Of a DNA stretch of 10,553 bases, positions 1 to 7,001 are shown one piece after another; the stretch's first letter is position 1; every line of letters starts with the position of its first letter. The stretch lies in assembly GCA_017560285.1 (NCBI GenBank), contig JAFYOG010000195.1:1-10553 (forward strand). Reading direction: 5' to 3'. The notes beneath the pieces are model-generated. The model was not told the DNA's origin and made no database searches. It was given only the letters and a program-made list of their open reading frames with translations. Position numbers and translations under genes: made by a program. The DNA comes from Clostridia bacterium. Lineage in GTDB: Bacteria; Bacillota; Clostridia; Oscillospirales; CAG-382.

Positions 1-135
1 ATAAATTATAAAGGCTATTTAACCTTAGAGGCAGATAAATATCTGCATTCCTTCACCGCCGAAACCTGCTTTAACGGTGTTTGCAATATGGCGGAATCGA
101 TGCAACGGTTCAGAGAACTGTATTTATCGCTTTGA
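1..135 (+). CDS. C-terminal fragment, possible sugar-phosphate isomerase/epimerase
   Basis: An open frame enters from the left edge in frame 1 and stops at TGA 133-135, leaving 44 codons of a longer gene. The visible peptide includes GYLTLEADKYLH and ends NMAESMQRFRELYLSL. A GY-(L/V)-TLE strand near the C-terminus followed by an amphipathic helix resembles the last beta-strand and helix of xylose-isomerase-like TIM-barrel sugar-phosphate isomerases/epimerases. That resemblance is weak, because no catalytic residue lies in the visible part. The frame is supported as real by its codon use, which matches the neighbouring genes, and by the terminator hairpin 35 bp after the stop. The product name is only a suggestion. 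Confidence 0.5.
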   Translation: MNYKGYLTLEADKYLHSFTAETCFNGVCNMAESMQRFRELYLSL

Positions 136-161
136 TTGTAACATAAAAATAAAAAATAGGC

Positions 162-198
162 AATAAAAAAGAACCGCTTGTGGCGGTTCTTTCTTTTT
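162..198. terminator. Bidirectional terminator between the left-edge gene and tRNA-Ala
   Basis: The perfect 8-bp inverted repeat AGAACCGC (170-177) / GCGGTTCT (183-190) closes a 5-nt loop. It has a T-rich tract on its right (191-199) and an A-rich tract on its left (162-170). It can therefore end plus-strand transcription of the left-edge gene and minus-strand transcription of the tRNA, whose 3' end is at 199. Confidence 0.85.
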
Positions 199-274
199 TG
201 GTGGAGCATAGGGGATTCGAACCCCTGACCCCAACACTGCCAGTGTTGTGCGCTCCCAGCTGCGCTAATGCCCC
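199..274 (-). tRNA. tRNA-Ala (anticodon GGC)
   Basis: The reverse complement folds as a complete 76-nt tRNA with encoded CCA. The acceptor stem is GGGGCAT/ATGCTCC with one G-T wobble. The D arm is GCGC/GCGC. The anticodon stem CAACA/TGTTG holds loop CTGGCAG, so the anticodon is GGC, reading alanine codon GCC. The T arm is AGGGG/CCCCT with loop TTCGAAT. The discriminator base is A, followed by CCA. No other tRNA is visible next to it, so it appears to be transcribed alone from its own promoter and ended by the hairpin at 170-190. Confidence 0.97.
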
Positions 275-283
275 GTGGCTGTT

Positions 284-312
284 ATAATAACACAATTCTA
301 TTGTTTTGTCAA
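284..312 (-). promoter_or_regulatory. Sigma-A-type promoter of tRNA-Ala
   Basis: Read on the minus strand, TTGACA (312-307) is followed by a 17-bp spacer and TATTAT (289-284). This is a perfect -35 and a near-consensus -10 at ideal spacing. Transcription would start around 277, only a few bases before the mature tRNA 5' end at 274. That fits a strong stable-RNA promoter with a very short 5' leader. Confidence 0.8.
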
Positions 313-383
313 CAAAAATATCTGCACCGTGGGTTTTTGCCCTTATTTACCAACAAAAAGTACTTTATTTAGTTAACATACTA

Positions 384-416
384 TTGCTTTTTGTAAAGAA
401 AAGTAGTATAATACTA
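384..416 (+). promoter_or_regulatory. Predicted promoter of the paaK-iorAB-ACT operon with overlapping palindrome
   Basis: TTGCTT (384-389), a 17-bp spacer and a perfect TATAAT (407-412) precede the operon, giving a start near 420 and a leader of about 80 nt. The -35 matches only three of six positions, so the promoter may need activation. The -10 lies inside TAGTAT-A-ATACTA (404-416), a 6-bp inverted repeat with one central base, which could be an operator. The remaining bases of the 275-499 gap hold the divergent tRNA promoter and an AT-rich leader in which I see no further structure. Confidence 0.55.
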
Positions 417-499
417 TGACTTGGTTTACAGTCGCGTGATTTTAGAATTTTTAATATGGAATTATCAATATAAAAACCTGTGGAAGCAGAGGCATAAAA

Positions 500-1825
500 A
501 TGGAAAACAGAATTTTTAACAAAGAAATGGAATGTATGTCCCGCAAGGATTTAGAAACGTTGCAGTTAGAGCGTCTAAAGGCCTTGGTGGACTATTGCGA
601 AAAGAACAGCGCCTTCTATGCAAAGCGTTTGGCGGCGGCAGGCGTTACCGCCGATAAAATAAAATGTCTTTCGGATATAGAATACATACCCTATACCACC
701 AAGGACGACCTGCGGGATACCTACCCCTTTGGTATGTTAAGCGTACCTATGGAAAAAATCGTTCGCGTGCACGCATCCAGCGGCACCACAGGCAACCCCA
801 CCGTTGTTGCCTATACCCGCGAGGATATGGAAAACTGGTCCGAGCAGGTTGCCCGTCTTGCCATGGCGGCAGGCGCAACCGAAAGCACCAAGGTTCAAAT
901 CTGCTTTGGCTACGGTATGTTCACAGGCGCGTTGGGCTTGCACTACGGCTTGGAAAAAATCGGCGCAACGGTTATTCCCACTTCCTCGGGCAATACCGAA
1001 AAGCAGCTTAAATTTATGCGTGATTTCCAAACCGATGCTATCGTAGCAACACCTTCTTACTGTATGTATCTTGCCGAGGCAGCCCGCGGTATGGCAGATA
1101 AATACCCTATGGAAAGCTACAACCTAAAATACGGTATTTTGGGCAGCGAGGGCTCTACCCCCGAAATGCGTACCGAAATAGAAAACCATTGGGGCAACGG
1201 ATTTTTCTGTACCGATAACTACGGTATGTCAGAGCTAAACGGCCCCGGTATGTCCGGCGAATGTATGTACCGCGACGGCTTGCATATTAACGAGGACCAC
1301 TTCCTTTGCGAAATTATCGATTCCAACAGCCTAAGCGTTATGGATAAGGGCTCTACCGGCGAGCTTGTTGTTACCAACCTTACCAAGCGCGGCTTGCCTA
1401 TTTTGCGTTACCGCACCAAGGATATTACAAACATTAATTACGACGCTTGTAAGTGCGGCAGAACCAGTGCAAGAATGCACAAGATTATCGGCAGAAGCGA
1501 CGATATGATAAAGGTTCGCGGCGTAAACGTGTTCCCTTCGCAGGTGGAAAGCGCGCTTATCGGCATAAACGGCATAAGCCCCAATTACCTTATCGTGCTT
1601 CGCCGCGAGGGCTATTCCGATTCTATGGAGGTTCGCGTAGAGCTTATCGACGGCAGTCTGCTTGACCGTTACGGCGAGCTTGTTAAGCTTCAAAAAACTA
1701 TCCACGATAACATAAAGAACATTTTGGGTATAGAAATTAAGGTATCTCTTGTAGAGCCTAATTCTATCGAACGCTTTACCGGCAAGGCTAAGCGCGTTCT
1801 TGATTTAAGAAACGAAAATAAGTAA
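500..1825 (+). CDS. paaK: Phenylacetate-CoA ligase family (aryl-acetate:CoA ligase, AMP-forming)
   Basis: The 441-residue product is full length for the PaaK branch of ANL adenylate-forming enzymes, which convert an aryl acid, ATP and CoA to aryl-CoA, AMP and PPi in the cytoplasm. Visible landmarks, in order, are the phosphate-binding loop SSGTTGNP (from residue 93), GSEG around 215-220, the adenine/substrate motif YGMSE (241-245), LPILRYRTKD before a CKCGR motif (317-321) typical of PaaK, the hinge region RSDDMIKVRG (332-341), and a C-terminal GKAKR with the presumed adenylation lysine at 429. The start is ATG 500 with AGAGG seven bases upstream. The gene lies 18 bp before iorA, so its substrate is probably an aryl-acetate made or used by that enzyme (phenylacetate, 4-hydroxyphenylacetate or indoleacetate). 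In methanogens similar ligases feed aryl acids into aromatic amino acid synthesis. In amino-acid fermenters the flow is the other way. The sequence does not decide the direction or the exact acid. Confidence 0.93.
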   Translation: MENRIFNKEMECMSRKDLETLQLERLKALVDYCEKNSAFYAKRLAAAGVTADKIKCLSDIEYIPYTTKDDLRDTYPFGMLSVPMEKIVRVHASSGTTGNPTVVAYTREDMENWSEQVARLAMAAGATESTKVQICFGYGMFTGALGLHYGLEKIGATVIPTSSGNTEKQLKFMRDFQTDAIVATPSYCMYLAEAARGMADKYPMESYNLKYGILGSEGSTPEMRTEIENHWGNGFFCTDNYGMSELNGPGMSGECMYRDGLHINEDHFLCEIIDSNSLSVMDKGSTGELVVTNLTKRGLPILRYRTKDITNINYDACKCGRTSARMHKIIGRSDDMIKVRGVNVFPSQVESALIGINGISPNYLIVLRREGYSDSMEVRVELIDGSLLDRYGELVKLQKTIHDNIKNILGIEIKVSLVEPNSIERFTGKAKRVLDLRNENK

Positions 1826-1843
1826 TTTAAGGATTGATATATT

Positions 1844-3604
1844 ATGGAAAAGAAATTGCTTTTGGGTAACGAAGCGGTTGCCCGCGGTCTTTACGAGGCA
1901 GGGGTTAAGGTAATATCCTCTTATCCCGGTACCCCCAGCACCGAAATTACCGAGGCCGCATCTAAATACGACGAAATGTATTCCGAATGGGCTCCCAACG
2001 AAAAGGTTGCTTTTGAGGTTGCCATAGGCGCATCCTTCGGCGGCGCAAGGTCCTTTTGCGCAATGAAGCACGTTGGCTTGAACGTTGCGGCAGACCCTTT
2101 ATATACCGCATCCTACATCGGCGTTAACGGCGGTATGGTTTGCGCCGTTGCCGACGACCCCGGTATGCATTCTTCCCAGAACGAGCAGGATTCCCGCCGC
2201 CACGCTATCGCCGCAAAGGTTCCTATGTTAGAGCCTGCCGATAGCCAAGAGGCTTTGGATTTTACCAAAATAGCTTTTGACCTTTCCGAGCAGTTCGATA
2301 CCCCCTTCCTGCTTCGCCTTTCCACAAGAATTTCTCATTCCCGTTCCTTGGTAAATATTTCCGAAAGAGCAGAGCTGCCCTTGAAGGAATATAAAAAGGA
2401 CGTTATGAAGAACGTTATGATGCCCGCCATGGCTAAAAAAGCCCACGTTAAGGTAGAAGCCCGTAACGAGGCTTTGGCAGATTGGGCAGATACCGCGGCG
2501 TTTGAGCTTGGTGTTAATAAAGAAGAAATCTTTAATACCGAAATAGGTATTATCGCCGCAGGCACAACGTATAATTACGCCCGCGAGGCAATGGGCGAAA
2601 ATGCAAGCTACCTAAAGCTTGGTATCGTTAACCCGCTGCCCAAAAAGGCAATTATCGATTTTGCAAGCAAGGTAAAAACCCTTTACGTTATCGAAGAGCT
2701 TGACGATATTATCGAAACCCATTGCATTAAGCTTGGTGTAAAGGCTATAGGCAGGGAAGTGTTCCCTCCTTTGGGCGAATATAATCAATCTATGATAGCA
2801 AGCGCTATTCTTGGTACCCGTAAGGAAACCGTTGCCGTAGATTGCGAAATCCCCCCGCGCCCCCCCGTGCTTTGTGCAGGCTGTCCTCACCGCGGTCTTT
2901 ATTACGCGTTAAAGAACCTTAATTTGTACGTAAGCGGCGATATCGGCTGTTATACCTTGGGCGCGCAGGCTCCCTTGGCTATGATGGATACCTGCGTTTG
3001 CATGGGCGCATCGGTTTCTGCTTTGCACGGCTATAATACCGCCCGCGGTACAGACGCCGCAAAGAAATCTATTGCGGTTATAGGCGATTCTACCTTTATC
3101 CATTCGGGTATTACGGGTCTTATCGATATTGTTTACAACAAGGGAATGTCTACCGTAATCGTGCTTGATAACTCCATTACCGGTATGACAGGCCACCAAA
3201 ACAACCCCCTAAACGGCAAAACCATTAAGGGCGACCCCACCACCGCAGTTAATTTAGAGGCGTTGGCAAAATCCATCGGCATTAACCGCGTTGTTGTGGT
3301 AGACCCCTTCGATATTAAAGCCACCCGCGAAGCAGTTAAGGCAGAATTAGAGGCAGAAGAGCCCTCGTTGGTTATCTCCCGCCGTCCCTGCGCGTTGCTT
3401 AAGAGCGTAACCCACGCACCTGCATTAAAAATAGATGCAGATAAATGCGTTGGCTGTAAGATGTGCCTTAAGGTAGGCTGTCCTGCAATTTCCCAAAAGA
3501 TTTTTGAAAACGGCAAGACAAAAGCGGTTATCGACCCCAACCAGTGCTTGGGCTGCGGTGTCTGCATAGAAAGCTGCCGTTTGGGCGCTATCGGCAATAA
3601 TTAA
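1844..3604 (+). CDS. iorA: Indolepyruvate:ferredoxin oxidoreductase, alpha subunit
   Basis: This 586-residue protein is the catalytic subunit of the enzyme that converts aryl-2-oxoacids (indolepyruvate, phenylpyruvate, 4-hydroxyphenylpyruvate) plus CoA to aryl-acetyl-CoA and CO2 while reducing ferredoxin. The N-terminal pyrimidine-binding domain begins with YPGTPSTE (27-34). A middle domain follows. The thiamine-diphosphate-binding domain starts at CAGCPHRG (344-351) and carries GDST (414-417) and DNSITGMTG (442-450), the Mg/TPP motif pair. The C-terminus is a two-cluster ferredoxin module: C535, C538, C541, C546-P and C568, C571, C574, C578. All expected cysteines are present, so both [4Fe-4S] clusters should form. 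The start at ATG 1844 has TAAGGA about ten bases upstream. iorB follows after 4 bp. Oxygen sensitivity of the family implies an anaerobe. Confidence 0.96.
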   Translation: MEKKLLLGNEAVARGLYEAGVKVISSYPGTPSTEITEAASKYDEMYSEWAPNEKVAFEVAIGASFGGARSFCAMKHVGLNVAADPLYTASYIGVNGGMVCAVADDPGMHSSQNEQDSRRHAIAAKVPMLEPADSQEALDFTKIAFDLSEQFDTPFLLRLSTRISHSRSLVNISERAELPLKEYKKDVMKNVMMPAMAKKAHVKVEARNEALADWADTAAFELGVNKEEIFNTEIGIIAAGTTYNYAREAMGENASYLKLGIVNPLPKKAIIDFASKVKTLYVIEELDDIIETHCIKLGVKAIGREVFPPLGEYNQSMIASAILGTRKETVAVDCEIPPRPPVLCAGCPHRGLYYALKNLNLYVSGDIGCYTLGAQAPLAMMDTCVCMGASVSALHGYNTARGTDAAKKSIAVIGDSTFIHSGITGLIDIVYNKGMSTVIVLDNSITGMTGHQNNPLNGKTIKGDPTTAVNLEALAKSIGINRVVVVDPFDIKATREAVKAELEAEEPSLVISRRPCALLKSVTHAPALKIDADKCVGCKMCLKVGCPAISQKIFENGKTKAVIDPNQCLGCGVCIESCRLGAIGNN

Positions 3605-3617
3605 GGAGGTGCAGACA

Positions 3618-4190
3618 ATGAACGGAATTAACATTCTTATCGTAGGCGTTGGCGGTCAGGGTACACTGCTTGCCAGCAAGCTTATGGGCAAAATATTTAT
3701 AGATTCGGGTATGGACGTTAAGGTTAGCGAGGTTCACGGTATGAGCCAGCGCGGCGGCAGCGTTGTTACCTACGTGCGTGCAGGGGAAAAGGTGTTTTCT
3801 CCCGTAATCGATATGGGCGAAGCCGACGTTATTATCTCCTTCGAGGCATTGGAAAGCGCACGCTGGCTGCCTTACCTTAAAAAGGGCGGCACTGTAATTT
3901 CCAACACCGCACAAATAGACCCTATGCCCGTTATAATGGGCAACGCGGTATACCCCGAAAACGTTTTGGGCAGGATTGCCGATGCAGGCGTTAAGGTTAT
4001 TTATGCAAACGCCCTTGATTTGGCAACACAGGCAGGCTCTGCAAAGGCTGTAAATATCGTTCTTTTGGGTATGGCGGCAAAGGTGCTGGGGCTTAATTAC
4101 GACGATTGCCTAAACGCTATCCGCGCAACCGTTCCCGCAAAGACCATAGAGGTTAACGAAAAAGCCTTTAATTTGGGTTACAATCTTTAA
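3618..4190 (+). CDS. iorB: Indolepyruvate:ferredoxin oxidoreductase, beta subunit
   Basis: The 190-residue product matches the gamma-type domain of 2-oxoacid:ferredoxin oxidoreductases. It opens with the glycine-rich strand-loop ILIVGVGGQG (6-15), followed by EVHGMSQRGGSV, the conserved segment of this domain. It has no iron-sulfur cysteines and pairs with IorA, as usual. The start is ATG 3618, because a near-perfect AAGGAGGTG at 3603-3611 sits seven bases upstream. The in-frame GTG at 3609, which would add three residues, lies inside that ribosome binding site and is rejected. Close spacing to iorA implies coupled synthesis of the two subunits. Confidence 0.95.
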   Translation: MNGINILIVGVGGQGTLLASKLMGKIFIDSGMDVKVSEVHGMSQRGGSVVTYVRAGEKVFSPVIDMGEADVIISFEALESARWLPYLKKGGTVISNTAQIDPMPVIMGNAVYPENVLGRIADAGVKVIYANALDLATQAGSAKAVNIVLLGMAAKVLGLNYDDCLNAIRATVPAKTIEVNEKAFNLGYNL

Positions 4191-4208
4191 ATTTTAAGGA
4201 GTGTAGGT

Positions 4209-4628
4209 ATGTTTATTAAACAGCTTTCGGTTTTTATAGAAAACAAAGACGGCAGATTAGCGGAAATTACCGGAATAATCGCCAACGCGGGCATAGATAT
4301 CCGCGCAATCTCTATTTCCGATACTACCGATTTCGGTATCCTTCGCCTTATTGTAGATAAGCCCGAGTTTGCCGAAAAGGCGCTTAAAGAGGCGGGCTTG
4401 ACAGTTTCGCTTTCTAACGTTATCGCAGTAGGCATCCCCGATAAAAAGGGCGGCATAGCCGAAACCTTGGCGGCTATTGCCGATAAAGACGTTTCGGTGG
4501 AATATATGTACGAATACATCGTGCCCAATTCCGACCACGCATATTTTATTATACGCGTTGCCGATAACGAAAAAGCGGTTGCCGCGTTGCAATCCCACGG
4601 CTGCGAGCTTTTGACCGAAGTAAAGTAA
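4209..4628 (+). CDS. Tandem ACT-domain protein, probable aromatic amino acid sensor
   Basis: The 139-residue protein consists of two ACT domains and nothing else. The first (about 3-68) shows the family pattern KQLSVFIENKDGRLAEITGI, then NAGIDIRAI. The second (about 71-139) shows VIAVGIPDKKGGIAETLAAI, then DVSVEYMYEYI. ACT domains bind amino acids, often at dimer interfaces. The G-R-L-A-E-I and G-G-I-A-E-T loops are the usual ligand-contact points. ATG 4209 has TAAGGAG (4195-4201) eight bases upstream and follows iorB by 18 bp. Such stand-alone tandem ACT genes often accompany iorAB and paaK in anaerobes and archaea. A role in sensing phenylalanine, tyrosine or tryptophan, either allosterically on the ligase/oxidoreductase or on expression, is an inference. 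No terminator is seen after the gene, so some transcripts may enter the thrS leader. Confidence 0.9.
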   Translation: MFIKQLSVFIENKDGRLAEITGIIANAGIDIRAISISDTTDFGILRLIVDKPEFAEKALKEAGLTVSLSNVIAVGIPDKKGGIAETLAAIADKDVSVEYMYEYIVPNSDHAYFIIRVADNEKAVAALQSHGCELLTEVK

Positions 4629-4635
4629 AAACCCA

Positions 4636-4663
4636 TTGACAAAAGCAAAAAAAGTGGTATACT
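4636..4663 (+). promoter_or_regulatory. Promoter of the thrS T-box transcript
   Basis: TTGACA (4636-4641), a 16-bp spacer and TATACT (4658-4663) lie just after the ACT gene stop and just before the T-box leader. The predicted transcription start is about 4670. The consensus -35 suggests strong constitutive initiation with control left to the leader. Confidence 0.8.
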
Positions 4664-4669
4664 TTAAAT

Positions 4670-4890
4670 AGTGTATGATAATAGCAGAACACGTTTGCAA
4701 TTTACGTCTTTACAGAGAATTTGCGCCAAACGGGGTTACCCAAGGGCTGAAAGCGCAATAAGAAACGGTCTTGCAAATACCGCCTGCTTAGTACCGAAAA
4801 GCATATAAAAAGCTAAAAGTACGGGTGGAACCGTGCGTATGTAAAAATCGCACCCCGTGGATTAATTTCCACAGGGTGCTTTGTTTTTTG
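4670..4890 (+). promoter_or_regulatory. T-box leader controlling thrS
   Basis: This is a tRNA-sensing riboswitch that reads uncharged tRNA and lets transcription continue into thrS. The antiterminator is clear. Helix A1 is ACGGG (4821-4825) with CCCGT (4854-4858), the 7-nt bulge is TGGAACC (4826-4832), and helix A2 is GTGCG (4833-4837) with CGCAC (4849-4853). It shares bases with the terminator at 4850-4879, so the two folds exclude each other. Stem I is supported by AGCAG (4683-4687)/CTGCT (4784-4788), TTTGCAA (4694-4700)/TTGCAAA (4771-4777) and TTGCGC (4721-4726)/GCGCAA (4753-4758), with an AGAGA on the 5' side (4714-4718). Two threonine codons are candidates for the specifier: ACG at 4765-4767 in a GAA-ACG-G context, favoured by analogy with known specifier loops, and ACC at 4779-4781. 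The tRNA-contact bulge begins TGGA. Confidence 0.93.
4850..4890 (+). terminator. Conditional terminator of the thrS T-box
   Basis: GCACCC-C-GTGG (4850-4860) pairs with CCAC-A-GGGTGC (4869-4879), with a single C/A mismatch in the stem, followed by TTTGTTTTTT. The left arm contains the bases needed for the antiterminator, so this hairpin forms when charged tRNA leaves the antiterminator unstabilised. Confidence 0.93.
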
Positions 4891-4921
4891 TAAAAAATAC
4901 TTATTAATATGGAGGATTTAT

Positions 4922-6853
4922 ATGAAACTTATTATTAACGGAAGCGAATATTCGGTTAGCGACAATTTAACCGTTTACGATGCCGCAAAGGAAGCCGAGC
5001 TTATTTCGCGTTCGGTTATTGCCGCAAAGGTTAACGGCAGCGTTTGCGCGCTTAACACCCCCGTTGCCGATGGCGACAACGTAGAGCTTTTAACCTTCGA
5101 AAACGCCGAGGGCAAGCAGGTGTTCCGCCACACTGCAGCGCATATCCTTGCACAGGCGGTAAAGCGCTTGTTCCCCGAAACAAAGCTTACCATCGGCCCT
5201 GCGGTAGAAAACGGCTTTTATTACGATTTCGACAGCGAAACCCCCTTTACCCCCGAGGTTTTAAAGAATATCGAAGACGAAATGAAGAAGATTGTTAAAG
5301 AAAATCTTCTTATCGAGCGTTTTACCCTTCCCCGTGCAGAGGCTATTGCTTTTATGGAAGAAAAGGCAGAGCCCTACAAGGTTCAGCTTATAACCGAGCT
5401 ACCCGAGGACGCGGTAATTTCCTTCTACCGTCAGGGCGAATTTGTTGACCTTTGCGCAGGCCCCCACCTTTTTGCCACCGGCGCGGTTAAGGCTGTAAAG
5501 CTTATGCAGTGCACCGGCGCATATTGGAAGGGCGACCAAAACAACAAACAGCTTCAGCGTATTTACGGCTGTGCGTTCCCCAGCAAGGATGAGCTTAAGG
5601 AATATATCACACAGTTAGAGGAAGCAAGAAAGCGCGACCACAACAAAATCGGCAGAGAATTAGAGTTCTTCACCACCGTTGACGTTATCGGTCAGGGCTT
5701 GCCCATTCTTATGCCCAAGGGCGCAAGAGTTATTCAGCTTATGCAGCGCTGGATAGAGGACGTTGAACAAAGCCGCGGCTATTTGCTTACCAAAACACCC
5801 CTTATGGCTAAGCGCGACCTTTACAGAATTTCCGGCCACTGGGACCACTACCGCGACGGTATGTTTATTATGGGCGACGCAGATGACGAAACCAAGGAAT
5901 GCTTTGCTTTGCGTCCCATGACCTGCCCCTTCCAATATCAGGTGTTCCTTAACAAGCGCCGTTCCTACAGAGATTTACCTATGCGTCTTGGCGAAACAAG
6001 TACCTTGTTCCGTAACGAAGACAGCGGCGAAATGCACGGCTTAATCCGCGTTCGTCAGTTCACCATTTCCGAGGGCCACCTTGTTCTTCGCCCCGACCAG
6101 TTAGAGGAAGAATTTAAGGGCTGTGTAGACCTTGCAAAATATTGCTTGGAAACCTTGGGCTTGTGGGAGGATTGTACCTTCCGCTTCTCGCAATGGGACC
6201 CCAAGCGTACCGACAAATACGAAGGCACCCCCGAGCAATGGAACGAAGCGCAGGATATTATGGGCAGAATGCTTGATAAGCTTGGAATTAATTACGAAAT
6301 CGGCATAGACGAAGCCGCCTTCTACGGCCCCAAGCTGGATATTCAGTGCAAGAACGTTTTCGGCAAAGAGGATACCATCGTAACCATTCAGATCGATATG
6401 CTTCTTGCAAAGAAGTTCGGTATGGAATACGTAGACAGCGAAAACAAGCTTGTTAACCCCTATATCATTCACCGTACATCTATGGGCTGTTACGAAAGAA
6501 CCTTGGCGTTGCTTTTAGAAAAATACGCAGGGGCACTTCCTATGTGGCTATCCCCCACTCAGGCAAGCGTTATCCCCGTAAACGCCGACGTAAACGGCTA
6601 TGCTGCCGAGGTTGCCAAGAGGATGGAGGCTATGGGCATTCGCGTTCGTCTTGACGACAGAAACGAAACCATGGGCAAGCGTATCCGCGAGGCACAGATG
6701 GAAAAAATCCCCTATATGCTTATTGTGGGCGCAAAGGAACAAGAAGAAAACACCGTTTCGGTACGTAACCGCAAGGGCGAGGATTTGGGCGCAATGTCCA
6801 TTGACGAAATGCTTGTTAAGTTCGTAACCGAAATTAATACAAAAGCAAAATAA
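4922..6853 (+). CDS. thrS: Threonine--tRNA ligase
   Basis: The 643-residue class II synthetase joins threonine to tRNA-Thr in the cytoplasm and is full length. It has a TGS domain (1-61), then the editing domain with HTAAH (H70, H74) and DLCAGPH (C178, H182), the residues that hydrolyse Ser-tRNA-Thr. The catalytic core has the zinc ligands C335 (RPMTC), H386 and H517, all at the expected places. Motif 2 is in the TLFRNEDSGEMHGL-IRVRQF region and motif 3 is at GCYER with R525. The C-terminal anticodon-binding domain runs from about 540 and includes RVRLDDRNETMGKRIREAQ. Motif 2 continues TISEGH rather than the common T-QDDAH, and motif 3 reads GCYER rather than GSIER, so it belongs to a divergent but apparently intact ThrS clade. 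GGAGG (4911-4915) precedes ATG 4922. Expression is set by the T-box upstream. Confidence 0.98.
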   Translation: MKLIINGSEYSVSDNLTVYDAAKEAELISRSVIAAKVNGSVCALNTPVADGDNVELLTFENAEGKQVFRHTAAHILAQAVKRLFPETKLTIGPAVENGFYYDFDSETPFTPEVLKNIEDEMKKIVKENLLIERFTLPRAEAIAFMEEKAEPYKVQLITELPEDAVISFYRQGEFVDLCAGPHLFATGAVKAVKLMQCTGAYWKGDQNNKQLQRIYGCAFPSKDELKEYITQLEEARKRDHNKIGRELEFFTTVDVIGQGLPILMPKGARVIQLMQRWIEDVEQSRGYLLTKTPLMAKRDLYRISGHWDHYRDGMFIMGDADDETKECFALRPMTCPFQYQVFLNKRRSYRDLPMRLGETSTLFRNEDSGEMHGLIRVRQFTISEGHLVLRPDQLEEEFKGCVDLAKYCLETLGLWEDCTFRFSQWDPKRTDKYEGTPEQWNEAQDIMGRMLDKLGINYEIGIDEAAFYGPKLDIQCKNVFGKEDTIVTIQIDMLLAKKFGMEYVDSENKLVNPYIIHRTSMGCYERTLALLLEKYAGALPMWLSPTQASVIPVNADVNGYAAEVAKRMEAMGIRVRLDDRNETMGKRIREAQMEKIPYMLIVGAKEQEENTVSVRNRKGEDLGAMSIDEMLVKFVTEINTKAK

Positions 6854-6856
6854 TAA

Positions 6857-6886
6857 AAAAGGGCTGCCGTAAAAGGCAGCCTTTTT
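6857..6886. terminator. Bidirectional terminator between thrS and the convergent microprotein gene
   Basis: GGCTGCC (6862-6868) and GGCAGCC (6875-6881) form a perfect 7-bp GC-rich stem with a 6-nt loop. It is preceded by an A tract (6854-6860) and followed by TTTTT (6882-6886), so it suits both thrS (plus) and the small minus-strand gene that ends at 6901. A further 6-bp repeat CTGCGG/CCGCAG (6893-6898/6905-6910) overlaps the stop of the small gene. Confidence 0.9.
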
Positions 6887-6900
6887 ACGTCCCTGCGGAA

Positions 6901-6990
6901 TTAACCGCAGCAGCAACAAAGAATAACGATAGCAATAAGAATAATTATCCAGCAGTTGTTACCGCCGAAGAAGGAATCGAAGCAGCCCAT
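6901..6990 (-). CDS. 29-residue cysteine-rich membrane microprotein
   Basis: On the minus strand, ATG at 6990 opens a 29-codon frame ending with TAA at 6901-6903. A perfect AGGAGG (7001-6996) lies five bases upstream, the best Shine-Dalgarno sequence in the window. The peptide is MGCFDSFFGGNNCW, then a nine-to-ten residue run of Ile/Leu/Val/Ala (15-24), then CCCCG at the end. It thus has a polar Gly/Asn-rich start, one short hydrophobic helix and a cluster of four cysteines. Very short proteins with an FFGGNN-type start, a hydrophobic run and a Cys/Gly tail are common and usually unannotated in Clostridia. Some carry names such as 'high-cysteine' proteins, and YjcZ-type sporulation peptides have a comparable size and layout. 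No function is known to me. The clustered cysteines could bind metal, form disulfides or be acylated. It lies downstream of the glycosylase gene, with a hairpin between them. Confidence 0.75.
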   Translation of the reverse strand: MGCFDSFFGGNNCWIIILIAIVILCCCCG

Positions 6991-7001
6991 AAAAGCCTCC
7001 T

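Noticed and set aside
110..295. 61-codon minus-strand open frame
   Set aside because: It is a read-through of the tRNA-Ala gene, whose sequence gives the familiar false peptide ending GSNPLCS. There is no ribosome site.
3609..3617. GTG 3609 as the iorB start
   Set aside because: It overlaps the AAGGAGGTG ribosome site itself. ATG 3618 is correctly spaced.
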